Shown piece after piece: positions 1-8,699 of a stretch of 64,000 nt of DNA (positions are counted from its first letter, which is position 1; each line of letters opens with the position of its first letter). Below the pieces are notes generated by a model. The model was not told the DNA's origin. It worked only from the letters and a program-made list of their open reading frames with translations, and searched no databases. The stretch is taken from the NCBI RefSeq assembly GCF_018860155.1, contig NZ_JAHKNI010000001.1, positions 633,333 through 697,332 of the forward strand, given 5' to 3'. This DNA comes from Nocardia albiluteola. GTDB taxonomy: Bacteria; Actinomycetota; Actinomycetes; Mycobacteriales; Mycobacteriaceae. Made by a program: the position numbers and the translations under genes.

Positions 1-701
1 AGGGCAAACAGGATCGGGACATGCTCGACGTGCTGGTCTCGATCCGCGACGAGGCCGGGCGGCTACGCTTCTCGGCCAGCGAGATCACCGGCATCTTCAT
101 CTCGATGATGTTCGCGGGGCACCACACCACCTCGGGCACCGCGGCCTGGACGGTGATCGAACTGCTGCGCCACCCCGAGCAGATGGCGGACGTGGTCGCC
201 GAGCTCGACGAGCTCTATTCCGACGGTCAGAGCGTGAGTTTTCATGCGCTGCGCCAGATTCCGCGTCTCGAGGCGACGCTGAAGGAGACGCTGCGGCTGC
301 ATCCGCCGCTGATCATCCTGATGCGGGTGGCCCGCGACGAATTCGAGGTGTGCGGAAACCGCATCGCGCCAGGCGATCTCGTGGCGACCACGCCCGCGAT
401 CTCGAACCGCATCGCGACGGATTTCCCCGATCCGGACCACTTCGATCCGGGGCGCTACATCGATCCGAACCAGCAGGATCTACTCAACCGCTGGACCTGG
501 ATCCCCTTCGGCGCGGGCCGGCACCGCTGCGTCGGCGCGGCCTTCGCGACGATGCAGCTGCAGGCGATCTTCTCGATCTTGTTGCGGGACTGGGAGTTCG
601 AGATGGCGCAGCCCTCGGACAGCTACCGCAACGACCACTCCAAGATGGTGGTGCAGCTGCAGCAGCCCTGCGCCGTGCGCTACCGCCGCCGTAGGCGCTA
701 G
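1..701 (+). CDS. cyp51: Sterol 14-alpha-demethylase CYP51, 3' part
   Basis: Cytochrome P450 that oxidatively removes the 14-alpha-methyl group of sterols. The frame is already open at the window's left edge (codons from base 3), so the N-terminal half lies outside. Visible in order: the I-helix oxygen-activation motif AGHHTTSG, the ExxR motif in KETLRLHPP, the long conserved stretch HPPLIILMRVA, and the haem-binding loop FGAGRHRCVG with its cysteine ligand. The wording of the I-helix, the SFHALRQIP segment and the C-terminal RNDHSKMVVQL match M. tuberculosis CYP51 (Rv0764c) as I remember it, well beyond general P450 similarity. In mycobacteria cyp51 sits beside the ferredoxin, SDR and P450 homologues found here at 18.4–20.7 kb; in this genome the locus is split. 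Confidence 0.93.
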   Translation, partial: GKQDRDMLDVLVSIRDEAGRLRFSASEITGIFISMMFAGHHTTSGTAAWTVIELLRHPEQMADVVAELDELYSDGQSVSFHALRQIPRLEATLKETLRLHPPLIILMRVARDEFEVCGNRIAPGDLVATTPAISNRIATDFPDPDHFDPGRYIDPNQQDLLNRWTWIPFGAGRHRCVGAAFATMQLQAIFSILLRDWEFEMAQPSDSYRNDHSKMVVQLQQPCAVRYRRRRR

Positions 702-834
702 GCATCGGCTCTGGCGGTGACGCCCCAATACGGCGCGCGGCACCGCCCGCCGCGCCGGTCCGGCTGAACTGGCCAGGAAGGTCTTCGGAGATGGACTTCA
801 GCGACGCGGCGTTGCGAGCCTAGGGTGAGGGTCC

Positions 835-1422
835 ATGAGCTGGATACTTGACACACCATCGGCGCGAGCCGCCTTCGAGATCGCCTCCGAGTACGCGGAC
901 ACGACCTTGCTCAACCACTCCGTGCGCTCCTACGCCTTCGCCGCCGCGTATGCCGCCGCGCACGGGCTCTCATACGATGAGGAGCTCCTCTACGTCAGCT
1001 CGCTGTTGCATGACCTGGGCCTGACCGCTCCGTTCGACAGCCACACCCTCCCGTTCGAGGAGGCAGGTGGTCATGTCGCCCGCGTGCTGACCGCGGGTCT
1101 GGGATGGCCAGCGGCCCGGCGGGCCCGTGCCGAGGAGGTGATCGTTCTGCACATGCGCGACGATGTCAGCGCGGCTGCGGACGTCGAGAGTCACCTCCTC
1201 CAGGTCGGCACCAGCGCGGACGTCTCCGGCCTGCGGGTGGCCGAATTCGACCCTGCATTCCGCACCGCGCTGGTGGCCGAATACCCCCGGCTGGGCTTCG
1301 GACCGGCCTTCCTCACTCTGTTCGAGGACCAAGCGGTGCGCAAGCCGGACTGCGCGGCGGCGGCCCTTGTCGCGGGCGGCGCGGCGGCCCGCATCGCCTC
1401 GAACCCGCTGGACGCCGCCTAA
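835..1422 (+). CDS. HD-domain phosphohydrolase-like protein (cyanamide hydratase type)
   Basis: 195-residue soluble protein of the HD superfamily, metal-dependent hydrolases that use His/Asp clusters. A histidine in NHSVRSYAF (about residue 28), the HD pair in SSLLHDLGL (about residue 60) and a further histidine in VLHMRDD (about residue 105) fit the H…HD…H metal-site pattern. The layout resembles the small HD proteins annotated as cyanamide hydratase-like, but the substrate cannot be deduced. ATG 835 follows a purine-rich AGGGTGAGGG stretch acting as ribosome binding site. It stands alone, 133 bp behind cyp51, with no obvious partner gene. Confidence 0.75.
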   Translation: MSWILDTPSARAAFEIASEYADTTLLNHSVRSYAFAAAYAAAHGLSYDEELLYVSSLLHDLGLTAPFDSHTLPFEEAGGHVARVLTAGLGWPAARRARAEEVIVLHMRDDVSAAADVESHLLQVGTSADVSGLRVAEFDPAFRTALVAEYPRLGFGPAFLTLFEDQAVRKPDCAAAALVAGGAAARIASNPLDAA

Positions 1423-1725
1423 CGGGAGGTAATCAGTTCGAAACACGAACGGCGGTCTCGGCTCGCTTGTTGACGCCCGAGACGACGGCGGCCATTCCAC
1501 AGGTGTGGGCGTGTATGGGCGGCGTACGGGTGTCCACACCCGTGTCGGACGACGACGTACATGAGACCACCAGCAGCCCAACACCGTTGCCGATTCCATC
1601 CACTCGCGGTGACCCGGCGCCGTTCAATCAGCCTGGCCATACCCGACACAAGTAGTCGGTGTTGGCACGGTCAAATCCCGGGGCGTGGTGTAACTCGGGT
1701 GGTCACCGCATGATCCGAAATGTGG
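1423..1725. other. Intergenic stretch with no recognisable gene
   Basis: About 300 bases between the HD-domain gene and the transposase remnant. Short open frames are present on both strands but none has a ribosome binding site, recognisable motif or coding-like composition. I see no tRNA, terminator hairpin or repeat here. Confidence 0.5.
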
Positions 1726-2016
1726 TCAGGCGGTGAGTTCTGCGGGTGCGGTGTCCTCCTGTTCGTCGGTGGGGGTGAGCCCGCGGGAGCGGGCCAGGAC
1801 GTCCAGGCCCAGGTAGCGGCGCCCGTCGATCCAGTCGTCGTGTTGCTCGGCCAGGACCGCGCCGACGAGGCGGATGATCGCGCCGCGGTCGGGGAAGATG
1901 CCGACGACGTCGCGATCGCTGCTGCTACACCACGCTATTGGACGCAACCCGCGGCTGATCTCCGGGAACTCCCGCAGACGCTGCAACTCCTCGTCCCCGA
2001 ATACCCGCCTCGCCAC
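1726..2016 (-). pseudogene. Chimeric transposase remnant (Tn3 DUF4158 start joined to IS256 end)
   Basis: A 96-residue open frame made of two unrelated transposase pieces. The first ~23 residues (MARRVFGDEELQRLREFPEI) look like the N-terminal DUF4158 domain of Tn3-type transposases. From about residue 38 the protein reads VGIFPDRGAIIRLVGAVLAE followed by QHDDWIDGRRYLGLDVLARSR, which is the C-terminal signature of IS256-family (mutator-type) transposases. Neither part contains a catalytic domain, so the product cannot transpose. The join suggests recombination between two decayed insertion sequences. No terminal inverted repeats were identified around it. The opposite-strand frame over the same bases is a shadow. 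Confidence 0.7.
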
Positions 2017-2217
2017 GAATCCAGCCCTCCGGCACGCCGACCAACGCTATCGGCAGCCAAGCCGAGCACCAACCACCTCACCCCGCACCCCGAACCGGCG
2101 AATCACCCTCTACCAGAGCACATCCCAAACTTCGTTGGATTTTCGGCGACTGTTACCGGGACCCCGCTCGTCGGACAACGGTGGCATTGGGGGTGGATCC
2201 AGATCACATTGGTTTAG

Positions 2218-2230
2218 TAGTTAGTAACTA
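2218..2230. promoter_or_regulatory. Probable TetR operator
   Basis: TAGTTA-G-TAACTA is a perfect 13-bp palindrome in an AT-rich patch ending 14 bases before the TetR start at 2245. A further TAGTAAC follows directly. The position over the presumed promoter suggests autoregulation of the TetR–MFS pair. Confidence 0.5.
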
Positions 2231-2244
2231 GTAACTTATCGACC

Positions 2245-2817
2245 ATGGCTGAACGGATGAGCGGAACCGAACGACGCGCCCAGGTACTGGCGATCGCGGC
2301 GAAGGAGTTCGCGGAACACGGGTTGCATGGGGCCTCGACGGAGGCGATCGCGCGAGAGGCGGGGATCACGCAGGCGTACGTCTTCCGGATGTTCGGGACG
2401 AAGAAGGCCCTGTTCCTGGAGTTGGTCCGGGCGGCATTCGAGCGTGTCGGCGACGGCATGCGAGACGCGGGTGCGGGGAAGGCCAACCTGGACGCGCTCT
2501 CGGCAATGGGAGCCCAGTACTTCGACCTGCTGGCCGATCGCACCGGGTTGTTGTTGCAGCTGCAAGGCTTCGCCGCCTGTGGAGACCCGGACGTGCGGGA
2601 CACGGTGCGGTCGTGCTTCGGACGAATGTGGGAGACGGTCGAGGACGGCACCGGACTCGAACCGGTGACGGTGAAGACGTTCCTGGCCTTCGGAATGCTG
2701 CTGAACGCCGGCGCCGCGATGGACGTCGAGCAGGTCGAGGAGGCATGGGCCGAGGGTGTTCGCACCCGGATCCAGTCCGGTCTCTTCGCGCACATCACCG
2801 CCGAGGTGAACCGATGA
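2245..2817 (+). CDS. TetR/AcrR family transcriptional regulator
   Basis: 190-residue repressor. The N-terminal helix-turn-helix domain spans about residues 10–55 (QVLAIAAKEFAEHG, then STEAIAREAGITQAYVFRMF, then GTKKALFLELV), the classic TetR arrangement; the C-terminal ligand domain is unassigned. Its stop codon overlaps the start of the following MFS transporter by ATGA (2814–2817), so the two are translationally coupled and the transporter is the likely target, with an efflux substrate as inducer. A palindrome just upstream (2218–2230) fits autoregulation. An internal ATG at 2257 is an alternative start; neither has a clear ribosome binding site. Confidence 0.88.
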   Translation: MAERMSGTERRAQVLAIAAKEFAEHGLHGASTEAIAREAGITQAYVFRMFGTKKALFLELVRAAFERVGDGMRDAGAGKANLDALSAMGAQYFDLLADRTGLLLQLQGFAACGDPDVRDTVRSCFGRMWETVEDGTGLEPVTVKTFLAFGMLLNAGAAMDVEQVEEAWAEGVRTRIQSGLFAHITAEVNR

Positions 2818-4229
2818 ACATCCGCATTGATCCCCGCGGCGACGTCTCCGCGCAGCGGGACGGACGGCTGAGCCTCGCGCTGGTGTGCACGGCGTTGGCG
2901 GGAGCGGTGATCGGCAGTGTCGGAGCGCCTCTCATCACCGCGGTCGCCACGGGCATGCACGTGTCCCTGGCCGCCGCACAGTGGACCTTGACGGTGACCC
3001 TGTTCACCGGTGCTATCGCGGGACCGGTGCTGGGCCGGCTCGGCAGCGGTCCGTACCGCCGTGTCACGATCCTGGTCACGCTCGCCCTGGTCGCGGCGGG
3101 TGGGCTTCTCACGGTGCTCCCGCTGCCGTTCGCGGCGTTGCTGATCGGACGCGGTTTGCAGGGGCTCGCCGTTGCGGTCGGGGCGCTGCTGATGAGCGTC
3201 GCCCGCACACACCTGCCATCCGAGCGTTCGGCATCGACGATCGCCGCGCTGTCCGTCGCGACGACGGTGGGAATCGGAGTCGGCTACCCGGCGATCAGCC
3301 TGCTCGACCAACTCGCGGGTCTGCGCGCCGCGTACGGACTGGGAGTCCTGGTGTCCGCCGCGGCGCTCGTCATCGCCTGGCGCACACTGCCTTTCGAGAC
3401 GCCCGGTGACCTGCCCCGGATCGACGTCACGGGCGCGCTGCTGCTCGCTGTCGGCACCCTCGGGATCCTGCTGGTCGTCGCCGAACCCTCGATATGGGCG
3501 ACCCCGTGGCTGGCCGGTGGCCTCCTCGCCGGGTCCGCCGCGGTGCTGGCCGCCTGGGCATTCATCGAACTGCGCGCCACGGCGCCATTGGTGGACCTTC
3601 GACTTCTCGGTCAAGCGCCCGTCCTGCGCGCCAACCTGGCGATACTCGTCGCCGGAACAGGCCTGTACCTGCTGTTCAGCCTGTTCACCCGCTACGTGCA
3701 GACCCCCGCCGGCGCCCGCTACGGATTCGCACTTCCTGGTGTCGCCGCGGGTGCGGCGCTGATCCCCTTCTCGCTGCTGGGGTTCGTCGCGGGAAAATCG
3801 ATGCCGCGACTCGTCGCGCGCATCACGGAACGGTGGACATTCGGGCTCTCGATCACGATCGCCGTCGGCAGCGCACTGCTGTTCGCGGCCGACAACCGGT
3901 CGCTTCTGGCGGTACTCGCGGCGATTGCCCTCCTGGGCTTCGCCGTCGGCGGGGTCTTCGCGGTGATGCCCAAGCTCGTCCTCGTCGGTGTGCCCCAACA
4001 GGAAACAGCCAGTGTGCTCTCCATCAACCAGATCGCTCGCAGCATCGGGATGGCCGTCGGCAGTGCACTCGCCGGGTTCCTGCTCGCCGCCACCACCCCG
4101 AGCGGGGCGATGCTCCCGGCCCGGGACGGCTACATCACCGCCGCATTGTGGGCGCTACCGCCACTCGTCCTCAGCGCACTCATCATCGCTACCAGCCGAT
4201 CTGAACGTCGAGGGTCGACAACGTCCTGA
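2814..4229 (+). CDS. Major facilitator superfamily transporter
   Basis: 471-residue polytopic membrane protein with roughly 12–14 hydrophobic segments, the first starting around residue 20 (LALVCTALAGAVIGSVGAPL). It resembles drug/proton antiporters: a G-P-V-L-G-R-L-G segment follows helix 2 where the family's A-like motif falls, and charged residues are confined to loops. The ATG is chosen because it overlaps the TetR stop codon (ATGA), the usual layout for a regulator–efflux pump pair. Substrate unknown. The ends of the gene and of the convergent TetR gene at 4486 are separated by 256 bases that show short direct repeats (CCTTGCGGA) but no clear terminator. Confidence 0.87.
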   Translation: MNIRIDPRGDVSAQRDGRLSLALVCTALAGAVIGSVGAPLITAVATGMHVSLAAAQWTLTVTLFTGAIAGPVLGRLGSGPYRRVTILVTLALVAAGGLLTVLPLPFAALLIGRGLQGLAVAVGALLMSVARTHLPSERSASTIAALSVATTVGIGVGYPAISLLDQLAGLRAAYGLGVLVSAAALVIAWRTLPFETPGDLPRIDVTGALLLAVGTLGILLVVAEPSIWATPWLAGGLLAGSAAVLAAWAFIELRATAPLVDLRLLGQAPVLRANLAILVAGTGLYLLFSLFTRYVQTPAGARYGFALPGVAAGAALIPFSLLGFVAGKSMPRLVARITERWTFGLSITIAVGSALLFAADNRSLLAVLAAIALLGFAVGGVFAVMPKLVLVGVPQQETASVLSINQIARSIGMAVGSALAGFLLAATTPSGAMLPARDGYITAALWALPPLVLSALIIATSRSERRGSTTS

Positions 4230-4485
4230 TCCGCAACAAACGGACCGCACAGCGCAGGGTGTCCGTTCCGGTTGAACCTTGCGGACGGGGCAACTAGCTG
4301 GCCTGCGGCCCGAAAGCTTGTCTGGAAGGTTCGGTCTGCCGGAGTGTTCGGACCTACCTTGCGGATTGGGGACCTCAGCCCGGCCGGAACGCACGGCGGG
4401 GGTGGATGGACGACGGGAACGATCGGGTTTCCGCTGGTGTGAGGTCCTGACGCGGTGACGCGGGGATGCCCCCGGGGGTGCGATG

Positions 4486-5235
4486 TCACTTTCCGCTGTG
4501 GTCGATGAGTATCTGGACGCTGTCGAGTATGCGCTCGAGGCCGAATTCGAGCGGGTCGGCAGCTGCCGGCGCGAACGCACCCTCGGCGATGGCCTTGGTC
4601 AGGGCGGGGAACCGGTCGGCGTGGCGGTCGAGTAGTTCGCCGGTCAGGCGGTTCCATTCCTGGTCGTGGCTCTCATCGAAGTCGGCCATCTGCTGGGCGT
4701 GGTTGCGCACCAGACCGACGATCAGGAGGAAGACCTGATGCCGCTGGGCGGCGGTCAGGCCGGTCGGCTCCAGAACCGCCAGTGCGGCGTCCAGCCAAGC
4801 GAGTTGGGCCGGCCCCATGACCTGACGACGCATCGCGGTCGCGGCGAGTAACCAGGGATGGTTCTGGTACACCTCCGATGACCGGCGGGCCCACTGCGCG
4901 AGCCGGAGCCGCCATCCGCTGCCGGCGAGCGACAGATCGGGACAATCGGTCAGTACGGCTTCGACCATCAGCTCAACGAGTTCGGTTTTACCGGGCACAT
5001 AGCGGTAGAGCGCCATCGCCGAGACGCCGAACTCGGCGGCGACCTTATTCATCGACACGGCGTCCAGGCCCTCGGCATCGGCGAGTGCCACCGCCGCCCC
5101 CGCGATGCCGCGGGGCGAGAGCTTGGGCTTGGGCCCGCGGGTGGGCCGCTCCTGCTCCCCCCACAGCAACGCCACGCTCGCCCGCAGGTCACGCGCTTTT
5201 TCCTTACCTTCACGGGCTGCGGCTGTCCTGGCCAT
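4486..5235 (-). CDS. TetR family regulator with TetR_C-type ligand domain
   Basis: 249 residues. A basic N-terminal extension (about 40 residues, PTRGPKPKLSPRGI) precedes the helix-turn-helix (AVALADAEGLDAVSMNKVAA, then EFGVSAMALYRYVPGKTELV). The C-terminal domain, with the GLVRNHAQQ stretch, resembles the tetracycline-repressor C-terminal class rather than AcrR. It is transcribed divergently from the S33 alpha/beta hydrolase at 5341, sharing a 105-bp promoter region, so that hydrolase is its likely target. Confidence 0.85.
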   Translation of the reverse strand: MARTAAAREGKEKARDLRASVALLWGEQERPTRGPKPKLSPRGIAGAAVALADAEGLDAVSMNKVAAEFGVSAMALYRYVPGKTELVELMVEAVLTDCPDLSLAGSGWRLRLAQWARRSSEVYQNHPWLLAATAMRRQVMGPAQLAWLDAALAVLEPTGLTAAQRHQVFLLIVGLVRNHAQQMADFDESHDQEWNRLTGELLDRHADRFPALTKAIAEGAFAPAAADPLEFGLERILDSVQILIDHSGK

Positions 5236-5268
5236 GACAGTCCTTTCTGGTGGTTACTGCTGGAGGGG

Positions 5269-5296
5269 TTGACACCCACCTCTAATTGTATATACC
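5269..5296 (+). promoter_or_regulatory. Sigma-70-type promoter for the S33 hydrolase, with overlapping palindrome
   Basis: TTGACA (5269–5274) and TATACC (5291–5296) are separated by 16 bases, close to a consensus vegetative promoter. The 8-bp palindrome GTATATAC (5288–5295) overlaps the -10 and could be the core of the operator of the divergent TetR regulator. Expected transcription starts about 35–40 bases before the GTG at 5341. Confidence 0.5.
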
Positions 5297-5340
5297 TTAA
5301 ACGCAGTTGCTTAGGCCATAAACAGTTTAGGGAGATAACA

Positions 5341-6423
5341 GTGTTCGTCACCATCATCCTCGCCGCCATCGTCGCTGCCGCTGCTGCGCCCATTGCCGGG
5401 CTGCTCGGCTACCGGCAGCTCAGGCGTGCGGCCAACGCCAAGCGGCTGCGCATCACCACGGCGAACGGCATCGACGAGTCCGGCTTCATCCGCATCGGCG
5501 GTATCGACCAGTGGATCTCGATCCGCGGCGACGACCTGCGCAATCCGGTGATCGTCGAAATCCACGGTGGCCCCGGCGCTTCCAACCTCGTCTTCGCCCC
5601 ACGCACCCGTGGCTGGGAGAAACACTTCACCATCGTGCGGTGGGATATGCGCGGCGCCGGCAAGACTTTCGGCCGCACCGCCCCGGACGGGCAGGGCGAG
5701 ATGAGCCTGGAGCGGTGGTACCGCGACGCCCTCGAGGTCACCGAGCATGTACGGGCCCGGCTCGGCGTCGAGAAGGTCCTGCTGGTCGCCAACTCCTTCG
5801 GCACAATTCTCGGGCTGCGCCTGGCCCGCAACCACCCCGAGCTGTACAGCGGTTACGTCGGCACCGACCAGAACATCAACGCCGGCGGGCGCAACCATGC
5901 GGCATACAACGCATTGGTGAGCCGGCTGCAGCAGGCCGGAAAACGTAAAGAGCTGGCCACGGTCACCGCCATGGGTGCCGACAAGTCGGCGTGGTCCGCC
6001 GAGCAGTTGGCGGAGTACAACAAGCTCGTTGTCACCACTGATCCGCTCACCTACGACACCATGAAGACCGTGGTGATCCGCTCGCTGTGGTTCTCACCGC
6101 TGCACACGCTCGGCGAACTGCGCACCTACCTCAAAGGCATGACCTTCTCCGAGCGCTTTGCACCCGAGGCCGTGACGATCGACGAATGGACCGAGGGCAC
6201 CGCATTCCGTATCCCACTGTTCATCTTCCAAGGCGACCACGACGCGCTCACCCCACCCGAACCGGCCCAGCGGCTCTTCGACGACGTCACTGCGCCGGTC
6301 AAGGACTTCGCACTGATCGAGAACGCCAGCCACTTCGCCTCCTTCCGCCACCCCGACCGGTTTCTCGACCTGATGCTCACCAAGGTCCGCCCCACCATCA
6401 CCGGCCAACTGACCCAACGCTGA
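5341..6423 (+). CDS. Alpha/beta hydrolase, proline iminopeptidase-like (S33)
   Basis: 360-residue hydrolase with an N-terminal membrane anchor (FVTIILAAIVAAAAAPIAGL). The S33 hallmarks are present: the oxyanion segment EIHGGPGAS, the nucleophile elbow VANSFGT (serine flanked by N and F, so GxSxG is modified to A-N-S-F-G), the acid in FQGDHDALTPP and the catalytic histidine in NASHFAS. Family members release N-terminal proline or act on small esters and amides; the true substrate is unknown. I chose GTG 5341 because AGGGAG lies six bases upstream; a TTG at 5269 is in frame but falls in the promoter. Preceded by a divergent TetR gene. Confidence 0.8.
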   Translation: MFVTIILAAIVAAAAAPIAGLLGYRQLRRAANAKRLRITTANGIDESGFIRIGGIDQWISIRGDDLRNPVIVEIHGGPGASNLVFAPRTRGWEKHFTIVRWDMRGAGKTFGRTAPDGQGEMSLERWYRDALEVTEHVRARLGVEKVLLVANSFGTILGLRLARNHPELYSGYVGTDQNINAGGRNHAAYNALVSRLQQAGKRKELATVTAMGADKSAWSAEQLAEYNKLVVTTDPLTYDTMKTVVIRSLWFSPLHTLGELRTYLKGMTFSERFAPEAVTIDEWTEGTAFRIPLFIFQGDHDALTPPEPAQRLFDDVTAPVKDFALIENASHFASFRHPDRFLDLMLTKVRPTITGQLTQR

Positions 6424-6455
6424 CGACCGACATCCCACAACCACACCCACCCCGT

Positions 6456-6494
6456 GCGGAACCCCTGAGCCCACAACAGCTTCAGGGGTTCCGC
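6456..6494 (+). terminator. Hairpin terminator after the S33 hydrolase
   Basis: GCGGAACCCCTGA (6456–6468) pairs perfectly with TCAGGGGTTCCGC (6482–6494), a 13-bp stem with a 13-base loop, 33 bases after the stop codon. No strong T-run follows. Confidence 0.65.
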
Positions 6495-6770
6495 ACTGTT
6501 GTGGCTACGCCGCCGCGAATCAGACGGCCGGAACAACACCGCGGTCGGCCGCACTCCCGACCACATCCAGGTCGAAATCCAGCAGCTGCAACCGATCCCG
6601 CTCCAGCCACGACTCGTAACCGACGTGGCCGCCGATCGTCGCCGCCCTCCGGCGGCGACGACACGCCGCCAGCCACCACGCTCAGGCTCGACACGGCCGC
6701 GGAGTCCGTCCGCCAGGCCCCTCCAACGTCCTCGAAACCCGAAAACTATGTCCGAACTCCGCAACCACTC

Positions 6771-6850
6771 CCGCAATCTATCCCCGGACACCGCAATCTA
6801 TCCCCGGACAGAACGCCGGGGTACCCCCGCTATCACGGGGCACCCCGGCG
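6771..6850. repeat. 20-bp tandem duplication followed by a palindromic hairpin
   Basis: The 20-base unit CCGCAATCTATCCCCGGACA occurs twice in direct succession (6771–6790 and 6791–6810). It is followed at once by an inverted repeat, CGCCGGGGT (6814–6822) with ACCCCGGCG (6842–6850), which can extend inward. It lies in the degenerate stretch between the hydrolase and the repeat-rich membrane protein. Confidence 0.75.
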
Positions 6851-7277
6851 CTGTGACCGAACTACCTTGTCGTACAGGCATTTCCGGACACCATCTCGAT
6901 CCCGGCATAGCGTCGAGCCGGCGTCGGAATCTGCTGCCTCGGCCTGATGGGTTGTGCCGGAGCCGATGTAGTCGCTGTCGCCGATGAGTGTTACCGCCCG
7001 TATGGGGAGGCGGTAGTGCCCGGCGCGGTCAGGGAGCAAAGTCCACAGCGGGCCTGGGCGGGCGGCCCACCGCATTACTCGGGCCTCGGTTCAGCCGGAG
7101 GCTTCGGCCTGGTCGGCAACCCTCTGCTGGTAGTCGGCGAGCGCGACTCCATCGACCGCGACGAGGTTGGGCGAATGTTCGTGCTCGAAGGCGCGGTAGG
7201 TGCTGAGCGAGTCTGTGGTCGACGAGCGATATGGGCGTGGTGGGCGGGGACAACGACGGCCGACAGGTCGCCGCCTG
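6833..7277 (-). pseudogene. Degenerate coding remnant, unknown family
   Basis: On the minus strand one frame reads a plausible protein tail ending VAVDGVALADYQQRVADQ, stops at TGA 7091–7093, and then continues in the same frame from ATG 7075 for 80 residues (LLPDRAGHYRLPIRAVTLIG and onward). The first part has no start codon: it opens just after another stop near 7277. This looks like an interrupted or truncated gene, or two fragments. I do not recognise the family. The rest of 6495–7353 contains nothing I can identify besides the repeats listed separately. Confidence 0.35.
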
Positions 7278-7353
7278 TATCAGCCGGCGGTAGCATGTGC
7301 GGCGGTTCCGTTCGGCTGAACGGCGCCGATCGTTCGTGTGTGGAGGGGGAGTA

Positions 7354-8640
7354 GTGGGTTATCCGAATCAGCCCGGAGTGCCAGAACAACCGGGAATGCA
7401 AGGTGCCAACCACCCGCAGCCCGGGTATTCGAATCCAGTGGCGCCGCAGCCCGGTTATCCACAGCCAGGCTATCCACAACAGGTTGGCCCACAGCCCGGA
7501 ATGCCGCAGCCGGGGTTTCCACAACCGAGCGGTTCACAACCGGGATATCCCCAGCCGGTCATGCCGCAGCTTGATAGTCCACCGTCCGGGTATGCACATC
7601 CCGAGGCGGCGCCGTTCGGTGCATCGCAGCCTGGTCATGTGAATCACGATGCGCCACAGCAGGGTTATCCCCAACAGGGCCATTCACAGCCGGACGTTCC
7701 ATACTTCGGCGATCCTCGAGCCGCAATGCCGTTGGCTGATCATTCAGAGCCCGGCTATGCACATCCGGACGCGGCGTCCCCCGGAGCAGCGCGGCCTGGT
7801 TATCCGAATCCCGGTGCGCCACAGCAAGGTGGCCACCAGCAACAGTATCCACAACCGGGCGCCCCGCAGCCTGGTTATCCGCCGCAGAGCGTTCCGCCGT
7901 CCATGTATCCCCAACACGATGCTCCGCAGCCCGGCTATCTCCAGCCGTCGGGTTCACAGTTCGGCTATCCACAGACCGAGGGTCCCCAGGCGCAGCCGCG
8001 GCAACGAGGGAATCCCCAAACGAGTTATCCTCAGGTTGGCGATGCCCCATCAGGCTATCCATCAGCGGGCTACTTACCGCCTGGTGGCCAGCAGTTCGGT
8101 TATGCACAACCTTCGGTTCCACCGCCGGGCTATCAGGCGCCACCCAGAAGAGGGATCGCGATCACGACGGGCGCTTTGGCGTTCGCTCTGGCAGGAACCA
8201 TCGGGTTTATTGCCATCCAATCCTTCACCTATGCAAGCTACTTCAGCGACCCGCATCTCCGGGGGCCTCACACTATCGAGTACGGTGCTCGTCTCGGCGG
8301 CGGTTTCGAGGTATTTCTTGCGCTGTTGCTGCTCTTCGGCGGATTTCTGCTGTTGAACCATAAGGCTGCGGGCCGGGTGTTGCTCAATGTGTTGGCGGCG
8401 GTCGGACTAATTGTGGGATTGGAGCAGTTTCTGGAATTATTCCTCCCCTCGGCTGTATTCGACTGGGAGCCGAGCATTCTCGGTGCGGTCCTGTGGACAA
8501 CCAGGATGGGAAACGATGCTGCGCTGCCGCAGAGCATCGTGGCATTGGCGCTGCTTGTATTCGCCAACCTCCGCTCGACCCGGCATTGGGTGGGTGCAGT
8601 GAAGCCGACGCTCACTCCGGCCTACGGCCAACCGAGTTAA
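7354..8640 (+). CDS. Pro/Gln/Gly/Tyr-repeat membrane protein
   Basis: 428 residues. The N-terminal ~265 residues are a low-complexity array of PQPGYPQ-like repeats (variants QPGYP, QQGYP, QSGYP, PPGY), rich in P, Q, G and Y and almost free of charge. The C-terminal ~160 residues hold about four membrane segments (GIAITTGALAFALAGTIGFI; FEVFLALLLLFGGFLLL; VLLNVLAAVGLIVGL; SIVALALLVFANL). Start GTG 7354 follows GGAGGGG at 7342–7348. Actinobacteria have several small membrane proteins with cytoplasmic P/Q/G/Y tails, some linked to septum or envelope complexes; no specific function can be assigned. The repeats make other frames open too, but those are shadows. Confidence 0.8.
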   Translation: MGYPNQPGVPEQPGMQGANHPQPGYSNPVAPQPGYPQPGYPQQVGPQPGMPQPGFPQPSGSQPGYPQPVMPQLDSPPSGYAHPEAAPFGASQPGHVNHDAPQQGYPQQGHSQPDVPYFGDPRAAMPLADHSEPGYAHPDAASPGAARPGYPNPGAPQQGGHQQQYPQPGAPQPGYPPQSVPPSMYPQHDAPQPGYLQPSGSQFGYPQTEGPQAQPRQRGNPQTSYPQVGDAPSGYPSAGYLPPGGQQFGYAQPSVPPPGYQAPPRRGIAITTGALAFALAGTIGFIAIQSFTYASYFSDPHLRGPHTIEYGARLGGGFEVFLALLLLFGGFLLLNHKAAGRVLLNVLAAVGLIVGLEQFLELFLPSAVFDWEPSILGAVLWTTRMGNDAALPQSIVALALLVFANLRSTRHWVGAVKPTLTPAYGQPS

Positions 8641-8699
8641 TCCAGAGAGGTGACACCGGTGTGCACGCCGGCGGGCGTAGATCAGCCGCAGGAGCGCGC

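Noticed and set aside
2214..3998. A 594-codon minus-strand open frame opposite the TetR/MFS pair
   Set aside because: Arg/Gln/Asp-rich shadow sequence without domain features.
6771..6850. Possible CRISPR array
   Set aside because: Only two adjacent 20-bp copies without spacers; no cas genes in the window.
7559..8143. Alternative frames through the PQPGYPQ repeat region
   Set aside because: The DNA repeats keep all frames open; only the plus frame from 7354 leads into real membrane segments with a ribosome binding site.
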